NCBI GenBank assembly: GCA_001799615.1
Contig: MGTU01000004.1
Coordinates: forward strand, 62,001 to 126,000
Reading direction: 5' to 3'
Length of the DNA stretch: 64,000 bases
Source of the DNA: Elusimicrobia bacterium GWA2_61_42
Lineage (GTDB): Bacteria; Elusimicrobiota; Elusimicrobia; Elusimicrobiales; UBA9959
A program made the translations under genes and the position numbers. The notes beneath the pieces were generated by a model, which did no database searches, was not told the origin of the DNA, and saw nothing but the letters and a program-made list of their open reading frames with translations. Below, piece after piece: positions 60,445 to 64,000 of the stretch. Numbering within the stretch: the stretch's first letter is position 1; each line of letters starts with the position of its first letter.

Positions 60445-61713
60445 ATGCTCGATATTAATCTCATCAGGACCAATCCCGAAAAGGTCAGGCAGGCCCTGCT
60501 TAAAAGGCTCGACGCCGTAGACCTGGAGCCGCTGCTCGCGCTCGACCGCAAAAGGCGGGAGCTCATCGTGGAGGCGGACGCCCTCAAGATGAAGAAGAAC
60601 GCCGCCTCCGCGACCGTCAAAAAACTGGACCAGGCCGCGCAGCAGGCCGTCTTCGCCGAGATGAAAGAGATCTCCGCTAAAGTGAAAGCTTTGGACGCCG
60701 AAGCGGCCGCGGTAGAGGCCGGGCTGGCCAAGCTTATGGCCGAACTGCCCAACCTGCCGGCCGACGACGTCGTGGCCGGCGGCAAGGAGAGCAACGCCGT
60801 CCTGCGCGACTGGGGCGCGAAGCCGGAGTTCGGCTTCCCGGCCAAGGCGCACCTCGAGCTCTGCAAAGACCTCGCCCTGGTGGACTACGAGCGCGGCGTC
60901 AAGCTGGGCGGCACCGGTTTCTGGGTTTACAAGGACCTGGGCGCCAGGCTGGAGTGGGCGCTGCTTAATTTCTTCGTGGATACGCACCTGAGCAACAAGT
61001 ATTCTTTCGTGCTGCCGCCCCACATCCTCAATTACGACTGCGGCTACACCGCCGGCCAGTTCCCCAAATTCAAGGACGACGTGTTCCTGCTCGCCTCCGC
61101 GGAGGAGAAGGTCCAATTCCTGCTGCCCACCTCGGAAACGGCTTTGATCAGTCTTCACCGCGACGAGGTCATGAAGGAAGACGAGCTCCCGAAGAAATAT
61201 TTCGCCTATTCTCCCTGTTACAGGAAGGAGGCCGGCGGCTACGGCTCCAACGAGCGGGGGATGATCCGCGGGCACCAGTTTAACAAGGTGGAGCTGATCC
61301 AGTTCACGCGCCCCGAGGACTCCCCGGCGGCTTTCGAGGAGATGCTGGGCGTGGTTGAAGGCGTCATGCAGAAGCTCGGCCTGCATTACCGGGTGGTGAA
61401 ACTGGCGGCCAAAGACTGCAGCGCCTCGATGGCCAGGACTACGGACATAGAGGTCTGGATCCCCAGCATGAAGGCCTATAAAGAGGTCAGTTCCGTTTCC
61501 AGCGCCAACGATTACCAGGCCCGCCGCGGCAATATGCGCTTCAAGCGCGGCGAGACCGGCAAGAACGAGTTCGTCCATACCCTTAACGGGTCCTGCCTGG
61601 CCACCAGCCGGCTATTCCCCGCCATCCTCGAACAATTCCAGCAGGCGGACGGCTCCGTAACGGTGCCGGAAGCTTTGCGCAAATATCTCGGAACGGATAA
61701 GATAACGTTATGA
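60445..61713 (+). CDS. serS: Seryl-tRNA synthetase
   Basis: The 422-aa class II synthetase has the N-terminal coiled-coil arm that grips tRNA-Ser (about 30-110), motif 2 in CYRKEAGGYGSNERGMIRGH, and motif 3 near the C-terminus (LNGSCLATSRLFPAILE). VSSANDYQARR lies between. Length is normal. Its stop overlaps the next gene by 4 bp (ATGA). Confidence 0.97.
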   Translation: MLDINLIRTNPEKVRQALLKRLDAVDLEPLLALDRKRRELIVEADALKMKKNAASATVKKLDQAAQQAVFAEMKEISAKVKALDAEAAAVEAGLAKLMAELPNLPADDVVAGGKESNAVLRDWGAKPEFGFPAKAHLELCKDLALVDYERGVKLGGTGFWVYKDLGARLEWALLNFFVDTHLSNKYSFVLPPHILNYDCGYTAGQFPKFKDDVFLLASAEEKVQFLLPTSETALISLHRDEVMKEDELPKKYFAYSPCYRKEAGGYGSNERGMIRGHQFNKVELIQFTRPEDSPAAFEEMLGVVEGVMQKLGLHYRVVKLAAKDCSASMARTTDIEVWIPSMKAYKEVSSVSSANDYQARRGNMRFKRGETGKNEFVHTLNGSCLATSRLFPAILEQFQQADGSVTVPEALRKYLGTDKITL

Positions 61714-62906
61714 AAAAACTTATTTTGACTGCAGCGCTCTCGCTCTGCGCCTCCGCCGCGCTGGCCGCCGTGCCCAAGGCCGAACCTTTGCCCGAGGACC
61801 TGCGCCTGCTTTCTAAAAAAGGCATCGACGCCATTTATTCCGTGGACATCCCCGAGGCCAAAAAGAACTTCGGCGAGGCGCTGGCCAAATACCCCGAGCA
61901 CCCGTACCCGCATTTCGGCATGGCCATGGCCACCTGGGCCACCCTGGAGTACCTGGAAGACGAGTCCGACCCCAAGCTGGGCCAGGAGTACGGCAGGATG
62001 ACGGACGAGGCCATCGACGTGGGCCTGGCCTGGATAAAAAAACATCCGGGCGACGCCAACGCTTACTTGTGCCTGGGCGGCATGTACGGCCTGCGGGCCC
62101 GCCTGGCCGTGCTGCAGCACCGCTGGATCAAAGCCTATTTCGACGGCAAGAAAGCCCTCTCCTACATGCACCGGTCGCTCAAGATAGACCCCGAGCTTTA
62201 CGACGCCTACCTGGGCCTGGGCATGTACGAATATTACGCCGGCACGCTTTCCGGCGTGGTGAAAGTGCTGGCGAAGCTGGTCATGCGCGGCGACGCGAAG
62301 AAGGGCATAGAACTGCTGACCATCTGCAAGGAAAAGGGCTATTTTAACGCGCTGGCGGCCAAGCTGCTGCTGATAGAGATCTATACCGCCACCGGCAGTC
62401 CGTATATGAACACCGACCTGGCGGTCAAATGGTCCAAGGAACTGCGCGCGGCCTATCCCGTTCACCCGCAGATGCATTTCGTGGAGATCGTCTCCCTTTA
62501 CGAGAACAAGCAGTACGAGGAATCCCGCAAAGAATCCCTCGCTTACCTCAAGGCGGTCAACGAGGGGCTTCCCTCCTACCGCCGGCGCTACCTGCCGCGC
62601 GTGCTTACGGCCATCGGCACCACCTACCTGGTGGAGAAAAAATACGACGAGGCCGCCGACTATTTCGCCCGGGCCGCGGCCACGCTGAAAGAGGACGCCT
62701 CCGCGCACCCGGCCCGCTGGGGCGTGTGGGCCATAGTGCGCCTCGGCAACGTCCACGACCTGAAGGGCGCCCGGGACAAGGCCCTGGGCTTCTACAAGGA
62801 AGCCAAAGCCTACAAGGACGAGTGGGGCTTTTCCGAGGCCATCGCCGGCTACCTGAAGAAGCCTTTCGCCGAAACCCAGCTGCCGGGGACTTTGCCCCCG
62901 CCTTAA
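61710..62906 (+). CDS. Secreted TPR-repeat protein
   Basis: The 398-aa product has a signal peptide (about 1-20) and at least six TPR-like helical pairs, for example IPEAKKNFGEALAKYPEHPYPHFG, NAYLCLGGMYGLRA, ALSYMHRSLKIDPELYDAYLGLG and KYDEAADYFARAAATLKED. It should act as a periplasmic scaffold. It is translationally coupled to serS, which is probably only a matter of transcript sharing. No catalytic motif is seen. Confidence 0.85.
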   Translation: MKKLILTAALSLCASAALAAVPKAEPLPEDLRLLSKKGIDAIYSVDIPEAKKNFGEALAKYPEHPYPHFGMAMATWATLEYLEDESDPKLGQEYGRMTDEAIDVGLAWIKKHPGDANAYLCLGGMYGLRARLAVLQHRWIKAYFDGKKALSYMHRSLKIDPELYDAYLGLGMYEYYAGTLSGVVKVLAKLVMRGDAKKGIELLTICKEKGYFNALAAKLLLIEIYTATGSPYMNTDLAVKWSKELRAAYPVHPQMHFVEIVSLYENKQYEESRKESLAYLKAVNEGLPSYRRRYLPRVLTAIGTTYLVEKKYDEAADYFARAAATLKEDASAHPARWGVWAIVRLGNVHDLKGARDKALGFYKEAKAYKDEWGFSEAIAGYLKKPFAETQLPGTLPPP

Positions 62907-62916
62907 CCCCGCGCCA

Positions 62917-63345
62917 ATGGAACTTTCCGCCGTCATCTTCCTGCTGCTCGCCATTCTCGGCTGGGGGCTTGGCGCGTTCTTCGACAAGGTCAGCCTCAAG
63001 CACATGGACCCGTCGGGCGCCTTCTACGTGCGCTCGCTGTTCATGATCTTCATCTTCACGCCGCTGGTGCTGTGGAAGTACTCCCACACCAAACAGGCCC
63101 TGCTGGGCTCGGACAAACTCGGGCCCATTTTCGTGCTGTCCAGCGTTATCGTCTCCATGGGCGGGGTGTTCTTTTACCTTAAGGCTCTGTCCGGAGGGGA
63201 CGCCACTAAAATAGTCCCGCTCAGCTCCACCTATCCCTTCGTCACCTTCGCCCTGGCGCTGCTCTTCCTGGGCGAGAGCTTTACGACGAACAAGCTTGTC
63301 GGCACGCTGCTGCTATCTGGCGGCATTTACTTCATTTCCAAATAG
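62917..63345 (+). CDS. EamA/DMT-type half-transporter
   Basis: The 142-aa product has five predicted membrane helices and one EamA repeat: AILGWGLGAFFDKVSLKHMDP, YLKALSGGDATKIVPLSSTYPFVTFALALLFLGES. Full EamA transporters have two such repeats (about 300 aa); single-repeat proteins work as dimers. The substrate is unknown. It lies 10 bp after the TPR gene. Confidence 0.85.
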   Translation: MELSAVIFLLLAILGWGLGAFFDKVSLKHMDPSGAFYVRSLFMIFIFTPLVLWKYSHTKQALLGSDKLGPIFVLSSVIVSMGGVFFYLKALSGGDATKIVPLSSTYPFVTFALALLFLGESFTTNKLVGTLLLSGGIYFISK

Positions 63346-63356
63346 CCGGGGGGGCT

Positions 63357-63713
63357 ATGACCGTTCCTGAATTCGAAGCGCTGGCCGACAAGGCCATCAG
63401 CCGCCTGCCGCGGGCTTTCCGCGCGCGGCTGGACAACGTCATCGTCACGGTAAAGGCCGCGCCCACAAAGGCGCAGGCGGCCCGGTTCGGCCGCGGCCTG
63501 CTGGGGCTGTATGAAGGCGTGCCGCTGCTGGAGCGCGGTACCGCCTACAGCGGCGCCATGCCGGACAAGATCACCCTGTTCAAGAATAATATAGAAAGCT
63601 TGTGTGAAAGCGACGCGGAGGTCGGCGCCAAGATCCGCCACACCCTGATGCACGAGCTCGCGCACCACTTCGGCATGGACGACGAAGAACTGATCGAAAA
63701 AGGGCTTTACTAG
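63357..63713 (+). CDS. Small zincin-like metallopeptidase (PF06262/DUF1025)
   Basis: The 118-aa protein has the HExxH motif as H99-E100-L-A-H103 in LMHELAHHFGMDDEEL, the family signature with the third acidic ligand in the following residues, and DKITLFKNNIE upstream. Family members are minimal metalloproteases of unknown target. The stop codon is the palindrome CTAG, shared with the stop of the convergent rimO fragment. Confidence 0.85.
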   Translation: MTVPEFEALADKAISRLPRAFRARLDNVIVTVKAAPTKAQAARFGRGLLGLYEGVPLLERGTAYSGAMPDKITLFKNNIESLCESDAEVGAKIRHTLMHELAHHFGMDDEELIEKGLY

Positions 63714-64000
63714 AGAACAACGCCGCGGCGCAGGTAGCCGGCCGCGTGCGTTATTTTGACTTTCACCAGGTCCCCGGCCTTGAGCGGCTGTCCGCCGGGC
63801 TTGGCTTCCACTTCCACCCGGCCGTCTATCTCCGGGGCGTCGCGGTAGGTGCGCCCGAAAACCGGAGAATCCATCAGCACGTCGAAAGTTTTTCCTTTCA
63901 TGTCCGCGTTCACGGCGTCCACCACGGCGCTCTGGGCGCTTATCAGCGCCTGCGCCCGCTCTTCCTTGACGCCCTCGGGCACCTGCCCGGGGAAAGCGGC
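63710..64000 (-). CDS. rimO: Ribosomal protein uS12 methylthiotransferase RimO, C-terminal part (partial)
   Basis: The frame is open to the right edge, so only the C-terminal 96 residues are seen. VPEGVKEERAQALISAQ is the linker that follows the radical SAM domain, and FGRTYRDAPEIDGRVEVE with AGDLVKVKITHAAGYLRRG is the TRAM domain. DAPEIDG is characteristic of RimO, which methylthiolates an Asp of uS12, and distinguishes it from MiaB. The catalytic part lies outside the window. Confidence 0.85.
   Translation of the reverse strand, partial: AAFPGQVPEGVKEERAQALISAQSAVVDAVNADMKGKTFDVLMDSPVFGRTYRDAPEIDGRVEVEAKPGGQPLKAGDLVKVKITHAAGYLRRGVVL

Overview
The window is GC-rich, densely coded bacterial chromosome, with tight operons, many 4-base ATGA/GTGA overlaps and short intergenic gaps. 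The cell was a diderm: there is an Mla-type lipid transport set (mlaE, mlaF, mlaD), a probable small outer-membrane barrel, lipoproteins and many secreted proteins. It makes arginine (argG, argH, argR), pyrimidines (pyrB), guanine nucleotides (guaA, guaB), isoprenoids by the MEP route (ispDF) and threonine (thrC). The mix of housekeeping genes with many unrecognised secreted proteins, the CBS-less IMP dehydrogenase and the barrel-tailed MCE protein would fit Elusimicrobiota or a related environmental phylum. That placement is an inference, because no rRNA gene is present.

Layout. 1-4.8 kb: end of a TPR gene, a lipoprotein amidase-like gene, carbamate kinase, thrC and a proline-rich secreted protein. 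4.8-10 kb: a GAF/PAS histidine kinase with a barrel-like protein, a secreted seven-repeat protein and a clostripain-type protease. 10-17 kb: glycosyltransferase, guaA, a membrane WD40 protein, guaB, then two tandem paralogous membrane proteins. 17-25 kb: an ScpB-like decarboxylase, a beta-lactamase-fold protein, an Lnb-like protein, and a probable cell-wall sugar group (phosphotransferase-RapZ fusion, MurU-like nucleotidyltransferase, YhcH). 25-38 kb: rpsF-ssb-rpsR-rplI-dnaB-alr-mlaE-mlaF, then mlaD-radA-PIN/TRAM-ispDF-lipoprotein-cysS and tRNA-Gly(GCC). 38-42 kb: argR divergent from argGH with two ARG boxes, and a broken AhpD-like gene. 42-55 kb: a large secreted protein, pyrB, a GDYXXLXY/DUF2157 pair, a GT-C-like protein with an MFS transporter, and a minus-strand operon (radical SAM, glycogen-binding-domain protein, glucodextranase-like protein, Nif3). 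55-64 kb: glycerate kinase, a phosphohexomutase, metK, a CheY/CheC pair, serS, a TPR protein, an EamA half-transporter, a small metalloprotease, and the 3' end of rimO.

The most unusual content is intergenic. Two copies of a roughly 140-bp three-hairpin element lie 80-90 bp upstream of mlaD and of pyrB, both in sense orientation, and their closing stems differ by three compensatory base-pair changes. Other short interspersed elements include a CCCAGG/CCTGGG palindrome family at four loci, a duplicated hairpin unit after guaB, tandem repeats carrying fragments of the tRNA-Gly 3' end, and a perfect 24-bp palindrome at the end of a C-terminally short argH. Several genes have a TANAAT box 6-9 nt before ATG and no Shine-Dalgarno sequence, suggesting leaderless transcription beside ordinary SD-led genes.
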